From: Tillus elongatus
Taxonomy: Eukaryota; Arthropoda; Insecta; Coleoptera; Cleridae
Reading direction: 5' to 3'
DNA length: 64,000 nt
Assembly: GCA_964006375.1 (NCBI GenBank)
Contig: OZ023267.1
Coordinates: forward strand, 29,014,739-29,078,738
Of the stretch, positions 38,640 to 51,050 are shown piece by piece (position 1 is the first letter of the stretch; each line of letters opens with the position of its first letter). Under the pieces are notes generated by a model. The model did no database searches, was not told the DNA's origin, and was given only the letters and a program-made list of their open reading frames with translations. The position numbers and the translations under genes are program-made.

Positions 38640-39120
38640 CTTTTCCACATAAGTGACTTGCAGTGTATTGCTAAAAACCTTATGCACAGCTCATTGATGA
38701 TTAGCATCTCCCAACGCTCTTTATTTACGAAAAAGCTTTTAGGCCAGTTTAGTTTTAATTTCTGGGCTAATACAACAACTTGATGATGGATTTTTCATTG
38801 ATTTCATATAATTTTTAAATGTTTCTTAAGTTCAGGTCTGTAATATTTTCAGGGCACACTGTATCAGCAGGTCAAATAAATAGTCTATATAATTAAACAC
38901 ATCGGACTTTCCTATTCCACGTCTCGTCCGTCCCTTTACATCAAGAATTCACAAAACCCTACCCCTTAACATTTTCTTGTCACATAATATTCTACAAGTA
39001 TTTATAAATAGAGCAGATCAATATATGTAAGCAATTAAGATTATGTCACAGTTATTCCAGTATTTAGTTGGACGTATAGATTTAAACTTTCATTAGATAA
39101 ATGTTAACCAGAACCCTTAT
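38640..39120. other. Intronic sequence, nothing recognised
   Basis: A+T-rich, immediately 3' (in gene sense) of the linker exon; no coding or repeat structure recognised. Confidence 0.4.
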
Positions 39121-39127
39121 TACTTAC

Positions 39128-39544
39128 GAGTCATATTCTAGTCCTATACACAAATACCCTGTGACGTTGCCTTCCTCCAGATCGCAGACACCCACAGAGG
39201 TATCGGAGCAAACACTGTCGCAAGAAAGTGCCCTCCTTAACAGTGCAGATGACATAACTAGATCAGTCTCATCGTTTGACGTGGATTGTCCGGCTGCTTC
39301 CTGGCTCTGCTGGGGTTGAAGAGGATGTTGCTGATGGAATATCTGCGCAGACGATGTCTGGGGGAAGGAATTGAACTTGCTAGTTTGAACAGCAGCTGCT
39401 CCAAGGGCAGGAGTCAATGGGGATGGAGGGGGAGTGATCGTTACAGGAAAAGATGACTGAGATGCTAACACAGCTGCCATGTTCAGGGAAGAAACCGGAC
39501 GAGGTATCGGAGATATTGATGTGCCTTCAAGGGAGTCTTCACGG
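39128..39544 (-). CDS. Syt12: Syt12 exon: N-terminal linker to start of C2A
   Basis: The acceptor reads gctttnggtttcag-like at 39545-39558 and the donor is gtaagta at 39127-39121. The 417 nt hold one leading base, 138 codons and two trailing bases. The protein begins REDSLEGTS and is rich in Ser, Pro, Ala and Gln (ITPPPSPLTPAL, then QQHPLQPQQSQ), then LLRRALSCDSVCSDTSV, and ends GYLCIGLEYDS, which opens the first C2 domain. The split serine codon (TC plus G) is completed exactly by the exon at 23461. The low-complexity linker is expected between the membrane anchor and C2A. Confidence 0.85.
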
Positions 39545-39741
39545 CTGAAACCAAAAGCAATAAATTAATTATTTGGCATTGCTATGACAAATTTGACAAA
39601 AAGGAGCTGATTTAACATTACTTTTAGATTAAGGACAAGGTGTGGGGTGATAGTATGGTTAAAACTATTAGGTATGTATTTTTAACAAAGCAGGTAAGGT
39701 ATCAGCAAGAAGTAAACAAAATTTAATTGCTTTAATAATAT

Positions 39742-39830
39742 AGTCGACTCTCGATAATTTGAAACTCAAAGGACTAGAAAAACGTTCAAATTACCGAGAG
39801 TTCAAAATAAGAGGAGCTCAACTAAACAAG
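39742..39830. repeat. pogo/Tigger-like terminal sequence
   Basis: GTCGACTCTCGATAATTTGA at 39743, with the mirrored ATTACCGAGAGTTCAAA at 39792, resembles the terminal repeat of Tigger-type MITEs (C-T-C-T-C-G-A-T-A-A-T-T core). Only this small piece is visible. Confidence 0.45.
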
Positions 39831-40727
39831 ATTTTGTATAATTTAGGTGCGTAAGTTTAAAGACAAAAAAGTTATAGGCATTTAAAGAAAACAAATTTTG
39901 TGTTTTCCTCAAAACGTGAAAGTCAAAATTGGAAACATTTAGGCAAAGACCTTAAAACAAATACTTGTTATGCAAAGAAAATGTTACAAGAAGAATTCTG
40001 CAAACCCTTAAGTTTCAGCTTCAACCGTCATTGTACTTCATTCTACTAAAATATTTCCAGAAAATTCATTTCAAATATTATATTTCATCATCTCTGATGC
40101 TTTGGCAGTAGTTTAGTTAAGTTTCTGGTTAAGGGCGACTTTTTAATTTTAAAAAGATTTCACATCCGGGGTTAGTTTCAGTTTTTATCTTTTTACATAT
40201 ATACAGGCTGAGGAATTTCTACGGTAAAGCTCAGTATAGTATTATACAAGATGCGAGAAAAGATTCTATAGGTTAATTATTAAAGGGTGTCTTGCAAAAT
40301 CCTATAAAATTATTTTGAAAATCACAGGATGGCTAATAAGTCGTTGGTGATACCTAAATTTTTTGGAACATCCTTATAAGTGTGGGCCATCTAACGTTTG
40401 GAATTGGAACTGTAGGTTATTTTGAGGCTGGAAGGTTTGATGACATTTCCGATGTGACAGAAAGTTAGTTTTATGTTTGATATTTATGAAATGGGTCGCT
40501 TTTCGCTTAAACACAGTTCGGAAATATTAAAAACTTATTTCCAAAGGGGTGAGTCTTCTACTCAAACTGTAAGAAATCTAGGAAAAAAATTTGACAAAAA
40601 GGATGTACCAAAAACTTAGCTTGTGGATCAATTTGTGAAGCGAGTTCTTGAAACTGGATCGTTGTTGGATAAGACAGCCCGTGTACGTACTCGTCCAGTG
40701 CGCTCAACCGAAAACATCGCTGCTGTT

Positions 40728-41470
40728 AGGTTAGGTTAGGTTTGAATGTGAGTGGTCCATATCGGTCCCTCCACCGCGACCATAAGGTCTATTGTGGCTC
40801 ACGCCTAATGTCTATATTTCGCCCAACAAATCCAGCCTCCTACAGAGGTCGATAACCTTTGTGGGCGAAAGTTGATCCAGATCCTCTGGAGCAAGTTTTA
40901 CCTTGCCAAAGAGCAGGTGTCTAGTCCTGTCCGCTGCCGGACAGGAACACAGCACGTGCTCTGCTGTCTCGTCATTCTCCATACACAGCCGGCACTCGGT
41001 CTCCTGACCGACCCCAATACGGTGTATGTGATGCCGCAAGCGGCAGTGTCCTGTATACAGGCCGACTAGAGTACTCAGTTGTTGTCTGTTCATCTCTAGA
41101 AGTTTCTTAGCCCTTGACTCAGACAGGCCATTTATGAAGGCCTTAGAGTGAGCTAATCCTGGAAGATTTTGCCAATATTGGATTGTCATTCTTTTTGTCC
41201 AGGTCTTTAAGGTGCGTTTTGCTGTGCAAGATGTTATTCCCAGCACCGGTTCTGGTCCTACAAAGTCACTCTGGGCACCACTCCTGGCAAGCGCGTCGGC
41301 CGCAACGTTGCCATCATGGTCCGAGTGACCCGGTATCCAGATCAGCGACACCTCATTACAGCTGCCCAATTCGTTAAGGGCAGATTTACAACTCCATACC
41401 GTCTTTGAATTACACCGGTAGGAACCAAGAGCCAAAAATGTGGAACGCTTCACGATTTTGCGTGTCATCC
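40728..41470 (-). mobile_element. U6 snRNA-LINE chimeric retrocopy
   Basis: Flanked by a perfect 11-bp direct repeat TCGCTGCTGTT (40717-40727 and 41471-41481). Minus strand order: 37 nt identical to the 3' end of U6 snRNA as I recall it (41470-41434), then directly a 5'-truncated LINE with RNase H (VSLIWIPGHSDHDGNVAADA) and the Cys-rich C-terminus (ECRLCMENDETAEHVLCSC, ending LLGEI near 40812), about 70 nt of 3' UTR, and a tail of three CCTAA units. One open frame (41468-40812) crosses the junction, starting with ATG in the U6 part. This layout is that of template switching during LINE reverse transcription. The LINE is related to, but distinct from, the one at 23.6-24.8 kb. Confidence 0.85.
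41434..41470 (-). pseudogene. U6 snRNA 3'-terminal fragment
   Basis: Minus strand reads GGATGACACGCAAAATCGTG, then AAGCGTTCCACATTTTT, the last 37 nt of U6 including the terminal T run; the CAAAATCGTG wording is the fly form. It lacks the first two thirds of U6 and its promoter, so it is not a functional snRNA gene. Confidence 0.88.
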
Positions 41471-42659
41471 TCGCTGCTGTTGCTCAGAGTGTGCGTGAAC
41501 AACCATCAACATCAACTCGTCATCGTTCTCAAGCATTGAACATTTCACGCACTTCTTTGAGAAGAATGTTGCATAAAGATATCGGTATGAATGCGTACAA
41601 AGTTCAATTTGTGCAAGATCTTAAGCCGAATGAACATCTGATGCGTTTTTGGTTTGCTCAATGGGCCGAAGACCGCTTGATCGAAGGTGAGCATTTTTTC
41701 CGAAAAATTATCTTATCAGATGAAGCTCATTCCCACCTTGGAGGATACGCCATTAAGCAAAATTGTCATATCTGGGGCTCAGAAAATCCACACGTCATCG
41801 TGGAGAAACCAATGCATCCACAACGATTGACTGACTGGTGCGGATTTTGGTCTGGCGGCATTATTGGGCCATTTTTCTTCGAAAATGAACAAGGAAACGC
41901 CGTCACGATGAATGGCGATCGCTACCGCGCCATGCTGAGAGATTTTTTGTTTTCCAAAATTAAAGAGTGTGACATAGATGATATTTGGTTTCAACAGGAC
42001 GGCGCAACGTGCCACACAGTCAACATAACAATCGATCTTTTGCGCACTATTTTCGAAAATCGCATAATCAGCCGAATTGCTGATGTTAATTGGCCACCTT
42101 GAAGCTGTGATTTGACTCCGTTGGACCTTCTTTTTGTAGGGAGCCGTTAAGGACAAGTGTTACGCTAACCATCCAGAGACGATTGACGACTTGAAACATG
42201 AAATCTAAGTTACCATTGACGTAAGAGAGGCCCAAACAATCGAAAATGTACTGAAAAATTGGACTGATTGAATGGGGTATTCTAAGACTAGCCGTGGCAG
42301 TCATTTGAATGATGTTGTCATCAATTCCTAAATGTGAAGGTTCAGTCTTTCTAATAAACTCATAACATTGAAAAATATTTATTTGTTATTTTTTTATAGC
42401 CGATTCTAATTCCAAATCTTAAATGGCCCACCCATTATTATTGCATTTTTGCATTATTTATCAAAATATGATGCACGTGTGTAAGAAAAAATTGAGACGC
42501 AGGGAGTGCGTTTTGGTAGCCAATATTCATGAAATGCTTCAAATTTCATTAACTCAATTTGTTGTTAACCTAAGGTCATTGGCTAGGAAACCAGTTTTCT
42601 AGGAAACATTTAAAGTTCATTTTCGGATTTTTTTTACATTGTCAGCACTTGCTGCATCC

Positions 42660-43640
42660 AGCCCTTTTTTTCTTCCTCATCCTCATCCAGAGAATCCAAA
42701 TCCAGCGGTTCAGCATCTGTTAGGGCATTGTGAACACCGATGTGATCGTCAATTTGAATATTCCTCAAACGTTTAATCTTGACAGTTAGGTAGAAGTCCC
42801 CACCCTGAGTCAGAATTCCTAACTTTTGGCAGCTCTGATGACTCTTCTACGTTTTTTGTTTGCTTAAACCTGCACTTTCTGAAGCAGTTATGGTGGTAGG
42901 GTTGACATTTTCCCCAGGCCTTATCAATGATGATTATGGCGGTTAAAACTGTTATGTTCGCATTCTTACCTTTTTCAATGATATCCAGAGCAAGAGAAAC
43001 AATTTCTTTACCGTAGAGAGTAACTGGGTGGAAAAAAATCTATTTTACGTGACCTAATGGTGCTGGGTTATTATGTACGGTGCAGCTGTCCAAAAACAGT
43101 TAGATATGCGTTTTTCTTTTTTCACGTCACTTTTAACCTAGGCCACACATTGTAACCGTTCGAAATAAAAAGTTAAAGGTAAGAGACCGAGAGTATTTAT
43201 TCGATAGTTGTCCGCGATTGATATCTCGCGACTGACTTCAAGTGGATCCAAATCCGGACGATAGTGAGGTCATTATCACCTGCAAAACGTTAACCCGAAT
43301 GTACCTATCTTTCAGCTTTACTATTACAAAATAAAGATCACTCAGCTTTTTCTTAAACTCATGTAGATACTGAAAAATTCAAAAAACACAAATAAAAAAA
43401 TTAACACACTTTAAAGTTTGAAAGAAGACTGCGAACTCATACATATGTATGTAATGTAGATATATACATATTTCATTCATGTATATAAACGACAGGTCAG
43501 TGCATGAAAATAATCACCGACTTCAAATTATAGAGAGTAGGGAAGCCGTGACTTCAAATTATAGAATGTCGGCGAGCAAGATGCCATTGCTACAACTTTA
43601 AATTGCCAAGAGGACCAAATCAAATTGATCTTTTAAATTT
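42660..43640 (-). pseudogene. pogo/Tigger-type transposase remnant
   Basis: Minus strand pieces: FLDSCTVHNNPAPLGHVK near 43080 (DDE-type LDNxxxH segment), IFFHPVT, KEIVSLALDIIEKGKNANIT near 42970, AIIIIDKAWG and then the NCFRKCRF segment near 42880, which resembles the diagnostic NCFRKAGF of Tigger transposases. Several frameshifts. At 43480-43640, sequences such as ACTTCAAATTATAGAGAGT resemble Tigger ends and may be the element's terminus. Confidence 0.6.
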
Positions 43641-43699
43641 ATTGAGAGGGTCGGAAAGAAACTTCAAATTTCATATCATTTCATGCCAATAGGGCTTGT

Positions 43700-44340
43700 C
43701 ATGGCAACTCTGACAGACGAACAGGGTGGGCCACGGATAAAAATGGGAAACAAAGATGAATGCTTTACATTTTTAACCTTACTCCCCAAATCTCAATGGA
43801 AATCGTCTCTAAGGTCCCAGCGTGTTCAACCCTAGACCTGAGAGATATCTATCTCTCTCTTAGGAAAGTTCGAAAGAGGTTGTTTTAGTTTAGGTTTAGA
43901 CTTTTTGTATTATTGTACCAGTTTTGTTTGTTGTTTTAAAAGTATATTTAAATTATCTCTACTAGTTTTAGTTCTGAAGTTCGTTGTCGATAGCTCGTTA
44001 AAATGCAAACATTGTTTTTTTTATAAAACAATTTACCATATATCTGTATTATGCACAATCAACCAAGGGTTGCGGTGCTATCGGGGCGGCAAGGCCGCGG
44101 ACGAGCCCTGAGGGAACAAAAAATATATATATCTGTATGAGTATTATTGTCTTAATGCAATTAAATGTCATCTTTCTGGTTAACATGGGTTCTTGTAATT
44201 CGTTTTTTTTTTTATTTTAAAGCTTTTTGAAGCTTAGGGACGGCATTTTTGAGGGTACGGCAAAAACGCTAATGCCGACCCTGCCCACAAGTACTTCAAT
44301 TATGTAACCCTATTCTACAGGTGCAGACTTTGGTAATCAA
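43700..44340. other. Repeat-derived sequence with shared blocks, no gene
   Basis: CTCCCCAAATCTCAATGGAAATC-type sequence with GTGTTCAACCCTAG (43787-43850) matches 58705-58770. GGTGCTATCGGGGCGGCAAG and GACGAGCCCTGAGGGA (44072-44115) match the complement of 23690-23725. These are fragments of dispersed repeats with no coding capacity seen. Confidence 0.5.
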
Positions 44341-44351
44341 CAAACGCTTTA

Positions 44352-44473
44352 TTAGCGAATTTTCATTAAGAAAAATTCGCTGATAGAGAGGTCACGATTA
44401 AAAGCTTTTGAAAAAATGTCTTCAGAAGAACACTAATTTTGGTCCCTAGAACCCAAAACCAAGGTCCGTTAAA

Positions 44474-44539
<66 letters not shown>

Positions 44540-46022
44540 TGATAAGCCAAAAAATACTAAACTGATTTCAATCAAACTTGGCAAAAGTCTTGTTTGGGCG
44601 AAAACCGAGGTCCAGTTCGTTAATCAGTCTTTATACTCAAGTTTTTCCGGTGGAAATCGTGAAAAACTTTTTGAAAACGCTATATTTGTGTAAGTATCAG
44701 CGTAACTTGAATGAGGCTTTACACGTGGCTAGAAATAGTGCCAATAAATCTATGCTGTAAATTTTAAGTAATTTGGTACACAATATTAAGAGTTTTTCCA
44801 AATTAAGAATAAAATCCCAAAGACATGCGTTGAGGCGACTTAGCGGTTGAAGTCCAATGCCTGAGAGACAGAGTAGTTAACTGCCATGCGTAGATTGATT
44901 AATACAACAGGTATAATCCATACATCAACGATAACCAAACTAAATATGTACCAGGCAGAAAACATACTACCAGAACCAACAATCGTGAAGTCTCGGCCGC
45001 AATTATGGAAAATGACAGACGACATGAGATTAAAATTTGCGAAGTGATTGTTATTTAACTGGGAAATTCAATCAATTATTAAAATACACTATATTTGTAG
45101 CTTTATTAAAGGATACAAATACAGTTTTAGCGCAGCATAGATATATTATGCTGTCGCATAATATAGCAGACATTTAAACAAAATCAAGCCAAATCTCTAT
45201 GAAAATGATTCTAAAATAGTCTCTTTTATCTTTAAACTTAAACTTAAGACGTCATATAAGACCATATACTTTGAATATAATATCCCGGGCATGAAGCAGA
45301 TCTAATCAAATAAAACGTTAGCTGAGCTGTGGCTAGACGGCGCAGGGGGTGTCGCGCTTGCCTCCTAAGCAGAAGGTTACGCGATCGAATCCAGTCCGAT
45401 AAATGTATGTTTTTTTAATGTTTTATTTGGACATTTGGAAAAAAGGTAGTGTACAGATTTCATACGTTTTGAACAAGATCTCATTTTTGCTTAAAACGTC
45501 TAAATATATTTGTCACCTTTGAGTCTGAAATTATAATTTTGTTATTGTTGATATTGAAAAAACCGGTTTGATTAGGTTGACTAAAACGCAATCATACTGG
45601 AGATTAGCAAGGAAAAATAACTGCTACGTTTATAATTTGGGAGATACTTTAGTTTTCGAAATATGAATCAAGTTTCCTTCTGGAAATCTTCTGTATAACT
45701 TTAATGAAATTTGTAATACAAGTTTCTTTTCAAGAGACTTACACTTTCTATAGATATAACAAAATGTAGTTCTTTAGCCTCAGAAAATTAGGTTTCGGGC
45801 ATTTTTTTCAAAAGGAGTTAGAACGCAATATTTAGTTGATAATAGAGAGATATCGATGGTAACACTTTCGAAAGAATTCATCAAATTTGCACGTACTAGG
45901 ACCTCTAAAATCGATCTTTAAGATCTGTGCAAGTTTAAAGTATAAACTTTACTAATATGCCGTATAAAAATAGTGTAAAATCCTTATTAAAATTCGCTAC
46001 TATAACGCACTTGCTGCGTCCC
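44352..46022 (+). repeat. Composite (TA)n repeat copy (about 1.67 kb) with SINE-like insertion
   Basis: Hairpin TAGCGAATTTTCATTAAG / AAAATTCGCTGA at 44353-44383, (TA)n at 44476-44536, a block shared with 20200-20785, a tRNA-like segment, and the terminal GCTACTATAACGCACTTGCT at 45995-46020. Confidence 0.65.
45325..45405 (+). mobile_element. tRNA-Arg(CCT)-like SINE head
   Basis: GGCTAGACGGCGCAGGGGGT, then an anticodon-arm-like TTGCCTCCTAAGCAGAAGG (CCT anticodon position) and B-box-like ATCGAATCC. Stems are imperfect, no CCA or intact acceptor stem, so a tRNA pseudogene or SINE head rather than a functional tRNA. Confidence 0.5.
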
Positions 46023-46029
46023 GAATTTT

Positions 46030-46490
46030 TTTTATTTTTGTGTTGAATAGATCGACATGCGTGTGCAACTATCTTATGGAAACAGACCAGATTACCTAAC
46101 TAGCTGTAAATAGGTATCTTATAAATGGCATCTAGTTGGCTTGATAATGTATACAAACAACGTTCGAATAATAGCAAGTGTCACTGTCTTTTGGTCTCAG
46201 GTGAAATTTCCTGAGTGTTTCAATGTTATGTAAAACGTTCCTTAACAGGAGGAAGCAGCTAGAGTGCAGGAAAATTAATTTATTTAAGGCAAGCTAAAAT
46301 ACGGAGCCAAGCTCTCTTTGATGTAAATATATACTCAATTAGAAGCTCACAATGGATTCATAATTAAATGAGAGAACGGAGTCACTATCAGTTACTCAAA
46401 CAGGCGTCTTATGATACTAAAATCCTTACCTATTTGGTAATTTAAGAAAGAAGTTTGATATTTCTACTTTAATGAATAGGGCTAGGCATG
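46030..46490. other. Nothing recognised
   Basis: A+T-rich interval between two composite repeat copies. Confidence 0.4.
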
Positions 46491-46496
46491 ATGTAG

Positions 46497-47510
<1,014 letters not shown>

Positions 47511-47547
47511 TAGTGAATTTTCTTTAAAAAGTTCACCAGTGGGGAGA

Positions 47548-47646
<99 letters not shown>

Positions 47647-48251
47647 TACTGATAACCCAAAAAATAATAGACAGATCTTGATAAAATTTAGTGAGTACCG
47701 TCCTTTTGCAAGTGGCTTGGACAAGTTTGTTAGCCAGGGAAATCTGACCAGGTTTTCCCAGAAAATTTTGTGTTTCCTTCCTAAAAAAAAGCATATTTCC
47801 GGAAAAAACAAAGTGAGAGCAACTAAATTTGGTACGCGTATTTGCATTATAAAGAGTAAACCACGTACCAAATTTAGCTCTCTAAGTTTAAGGACAAAAA
47901 AGGTACGGGCAGCTAAAGCAACAAATTATTGTTAGTTTTCCACAAAACGTCAAACTCGCAATTTAAAACGTCAAAATTGGCAATGTTTAGGCAAAAAACG
48001 TGAAACAAATACGGATTGTGAAAAGAAAATGTTGCAATAAGAGTGTTCTGCAAACCCTTAACTTCCAGATTCAACCGTCATTGCCCTTCATTTTACTAAA
48101 ATATTTACAGAAAATTCATTTCATTTTCTCTGATGCTTTGGCTGTCGGTTTAGTTAAGTTGATGCTTTGTGGTTTAACGGTCTATAATTTTTCACTAATT
48201 TTCGTAGAACAAATTCGTTACTGCATTTTAGCATTTATTATCGAAATATGA

Positions 48252-49587
48252 TGCCATTTCATAGGCCGCGATAATGAAACACTTTGGATTAGCAAACCTG
48301 TTTCAGTTGGAAAAACCAAAGCAAAGAATATTATACAAATATTACCTGCGCCAAGACCTTCTACATTTTCAATTTTGAAATGTATTGTGGAAAACAAGTA
48401 CCTGGACCGTATCTGATATCAAACAAACCCGAAGATATTGTGAAGAGACTAGTGATACCAATAGAAAAAAAACGTAAAGAAATGTTACTACAGATAACTA
48501 TTACACAAGTTATCCTCTTGCACAATATTTGTTAACAAAAGGACTTACATTGCTTGGAACAGCGAAAAAAAAAGAAATACCTTTAGAATTTCAGACAAAC
48601 AAAAATAGAGATTTACAATCGACACTGTTTGATTTCCAAGATGATGCTTGTCTAGTTTCAACTGTCCGAAAAAAAAAAATAAAGCAGTAACTTTTCTTTC
48701 AACCATGCACAGCTCCTCTGATATAGATCAAGAAACCAAACAGCCACTTTTAAATTTAGATTACGATGCCACAAAAGGAGGTGCCGACCCAGTGGATCAA
48801 ATGTGTGCTTCCTATAGTACGTCAAGAATTACAAGAAGATGGCCACTTACAATCATCTTCAGACATCTAAATATATGTGGAATAAACGCAAGAGTCATTT
48901 TCAAATTCAATCACATTGATAACAAGGACAGAAGAAGAATATTTCTCAAAAACCTTGCTTTACAACTAATGAACGACCATTTGAAGGACAGGGCTAAAAT
49001 GACATCACTTCTTAAAGAAATCTCTGCATTTTTATCTAAATACAGAGAAGATGCGCCCAAGACTTAAGAAGTAATAAGGCCAGGCATATGCGACATTCAC
49101 AAAAATAATAAAACCAAGTCAATTTGTCAACATTGTGGAAACAATATGTGTAAGAGGCACAGTAACATTATTGTCAAATGCTTAGAATGTGAACAGGCAG
49201 AACAAATGGAAGTTGAATAATGTAATATAATTTTGCAGTTTATATCTTTTCTTCAGCTTTGTAGTTATTTTTGTTTTAAACCACTTATATTTCTTCTTCA
49301 ATAAAATGATTAAGCGTCTTTTATGAATCTTATTTATCTGTATAAAAGATTTTATTCATTATTAATTAAAATAATAACAATAATTGAAACATTTTTTGTT
49401 GAGTGATAATAAGTGTTGTAATAACAATTCTTGCGTGTTTTGTATGCCTAATAAGACACTTATGCAATAAATAACAATTTTTTTTTTAGTAATATTTAGC
49501 TAGAAATGTTGAAAAACTAAATGCGGTGTAAATACCGCAGCGCGCCCGCTCATTAGATTCCAAATAGCTCGCCCGCCGGAGAGTTAA
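48252..49587 (+). mobile_element. piggyBac element remnant
   Basis: The right end reaches a TTAA at 49584-49587 that coincides with a TTAA in the surrounding repeat (compare 7657), as expected for piggyBac. The left terminus is missing. Confidence 0.72.
48255..49220 (+). pseudogene. piggyBac transposase remnant
   Basis: Fragments in order: [32 protein letters not shown] (about 48520), FQTNKNRDLQSTLFDFQD; then the open frame 48648-49067 with VTFLSTMHSS, LDYDATKGGADPVDQMCASY (the DxxKGGVDxxD-type catalytic signature with Asp residues kept), STSRITRRWPLTIIFRHLNI. After a stop, the same frame continues PGICDIHKNNKTKSICQHCG and CKRHSN, the cysteine-rich C-terminal domain. Frameshifts upstream and the stop at 49065 make it inactive. 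More recent than the copy at 2.3-3.5 kb, judging by the longer clean stretch. Confidence 0.85.
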
Positions 49588-49990
49588 ATCCTTCAAATTT
49601 CAATAACTCAATTTGCTATTAACGTAAGTTTTGTTGGTTAGAAAAGCAACATTTAACTTTATTTTCGGAAAATTTTTGTATGAACGCAGCAAGGGCGTTT
49701 TGGTTGCGATTTTTTATTAAATGTTTCAAATTTCAATCACTCAATTTGCTATTAACCTAAGGTTCATTGGCTAGGAGACCAGTTTTCTCAAAAATATTTA
49801 AAGTTTTATTTTCGGAAAATTTTTGTACATTTTCAAATAATTATTTTGATAAAATATGGTACATTGTTGCTACTATATAGGTTATACCGGTAACCAAATT
49901 GATGCCTGCTCGCATTAGAGCGATATATTTGTAATTAAAAACATTTTAATGAAAATTCACTTCTATAACGTACTTGCTGCGCGCAGAGTT

Positions 49991-50570
49991 TTTTTTACAT
50001 AGCTACGATTTTTCCCACATATTACATCAGCAGTATTTTTCTAATTGATCTAGTTAAATTAGAATATTTCACAGCTCTCGATTTTTATTATTCAAATCTT
50101 TTTTCCCTTCGGCATAGAGGTAGTTAAGAAATAAATGTGAGAGTCAGATATGTTTATCGCATCCGTTAAAATCTTGTAAATATTACTGACGATAGACACT
50201 ACTCTGGAGCCTCTAGAATTAGAACTGTAGTTCCTCGGGGAACCTCAAAAGTTCTTCCAGTTCTTGCGGCAAGTAAACCCCTTTTAAACAGTTTCTTATC
50301 CCAATAATTTCTATTCTACTGAACAGGAAATTCAATTTTTATGAGTAGTTTTCTCTGTCCAACGATGATAAAGATACTACAATCATATCACTTCACTCTC
50401 ACTTCTAACCATGCCTATTTGGAGCACTACAAAATATTTGGCTACCCCTGCTGACTAGTAACAACCTTCAGCCCGAAGTCTTGCGTTTTTTCGAAGCGGC
50501 GCAATAATTTTAAACTGCCGCCGTTGTACATCGCTCATTGTCATTTAAGTTTTTCTATCAAGTTCTATTT
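49991..50570. other. Nothing recognised
   Basis: No coding similarity or repeat family identified in this interval. Confidence 0.35.
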
Positions 50571-50571
50571 T

Positions 50572-50617
50572 AGCGTATTTTGCGTAAAACGAAAAATTCA
50601 CTAATGACGAGATCTGT

Positions 50618-50704
<87 letters not shown>

Positions 50705-51050
50705 CGCTTACTCAAGAAATAACAGGTCGATTTTGATGAAATTTGGTAGGTACCTTCCTTTTGTAAGTGGTTTGGATAAGTTCGTTGGCCAGGAAAAATG
50801 GACCAGTTTTTTCGGGAAGAAAATTTTTGTATCTCAGAAAATAATAAATCTTTATCAATAACTCAAAAGATAATGGGTCGATTTTGAAGAAATTTGGTAA
50901 GTACCTTTCTTTTGTAAGTGGGTTGGACAAGTTCGTTAGCCAGGGAAATTGGACCCGTTTTTCCGAGAAAATTTTGGGTTTCCTTTCGGAAAATCTTTGT
51001 ATCTCCGAAAATAACAATCCCATAAGAACCAAATTTGTTTAAGTATCGAC
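50572..51050 (+). repeat. Composite (TA)n repeat fragment with internal duplication
   Basis: AAAAATTCACTAATGACGAG, (TA)40 at 50621-50700, then the conserved block twice in tandem: CAGGTCGATTTTGATGAAAT at 50726 and TGGGTCGATTTTGAAGAAAT at 50875, a duplication of about 150 bp. Confidence 0.72.

Larger units (their letters stand above)
40490..42270 (+). pseudogene. DD41D-type mariner transposase, disrupted
   Basis: Exon-like parts 40490-40727 (MGRFSLKHSSEILKTYFQRG, a stop after DVPKT, then RPVRSTENIAAV) and 41482 onward (AQSVREQPSTST) are continuous if the inserted LINE is removed. Catalytic motifs: ILSDEAHSHLGG (first Asp), WCGFWSGGIIGPFFFEN, IWFQQDGATCH (second Asp), then NWPP, a stop in place of the usual Arg, SCDLTPLDLLF (third Asp); 41 positions separate the last two. 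Further stops and frameshifts follow to about 42270. The frame start at 41440 seen in silico comes from the inserted U6 tail and is not native. Confidence 0.87.
40378..42437 (+). mobile_element. Tc1/mariner element, inactive, carrying a LINE chimera
   Basis: Inverted ends: GTGGGCCATCTAACGTTTGG at 40382 against the mirrored CCAAATCTTAAATGGCCCAC ending near 42432. It sits inside a composite repeat copy. A U6/LINE chimera (40728-41470) split its transposase. Confidence 0.75.
39845..42665 (+). repeat. Composite repeat copy interrupted by a mariner
   Basis: Blocks AAAGACAAAAAAGTTATAGG (39860), TCAACCGTCATTGTACTTCA (40020), CACAGGATGGCTAATAAGTC (40325) and then, beyond the mariner, GCATTATTTATCAAAATATG (42455), GACGCAGGGAGTGCG (42497) and CACTTGCTGCATCC (42645) are in standard plus order. 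The hairpin and (TA)n end are missing. Confidence 0.65.
47513..49990 (+). repeat. Composite (TA)n repeat copy interrupted by piggyBac
   Basis: Hairpin TAGTGAATTTTCTTTAAAA / AGTTCACCA at 47513-47540, (TA)n 47554-47644, conserved block to TTATCGAAATATGATG at 48251, then the piggyBac insertion, resuming at AAATCCTTCAAATTTCAATA (49586) and ending in TATAACGTACTTGCTGCG near 49985. Confidence 0.75.

Noticed and set aside
40726..40742. TTAGG units as an internal telomere or chromosome end
   Set aside because: Only three units and placed exactly at the 3' end of a LINE next to its target duplication; a LINE tail explains them.
41440..42102. A 220-codon transposase starting at 41440
   Set aside because: The first residues come from the complement of the inserted U6 tail; the native frame continues from 40727 into 41482.
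43905..44111. A 68-codon frame ending in a G+C-rich segment
   Set aside because: The G+C-rich segment is a dispersed repeat also present at 23690-23725; the frame has no family.
45325..45405. A functional tRNA-Arg gene
   Set aside because: Stems are imperfect and the acceptor arm is not intact; better seen as SINE head or tRNA pseudogene.
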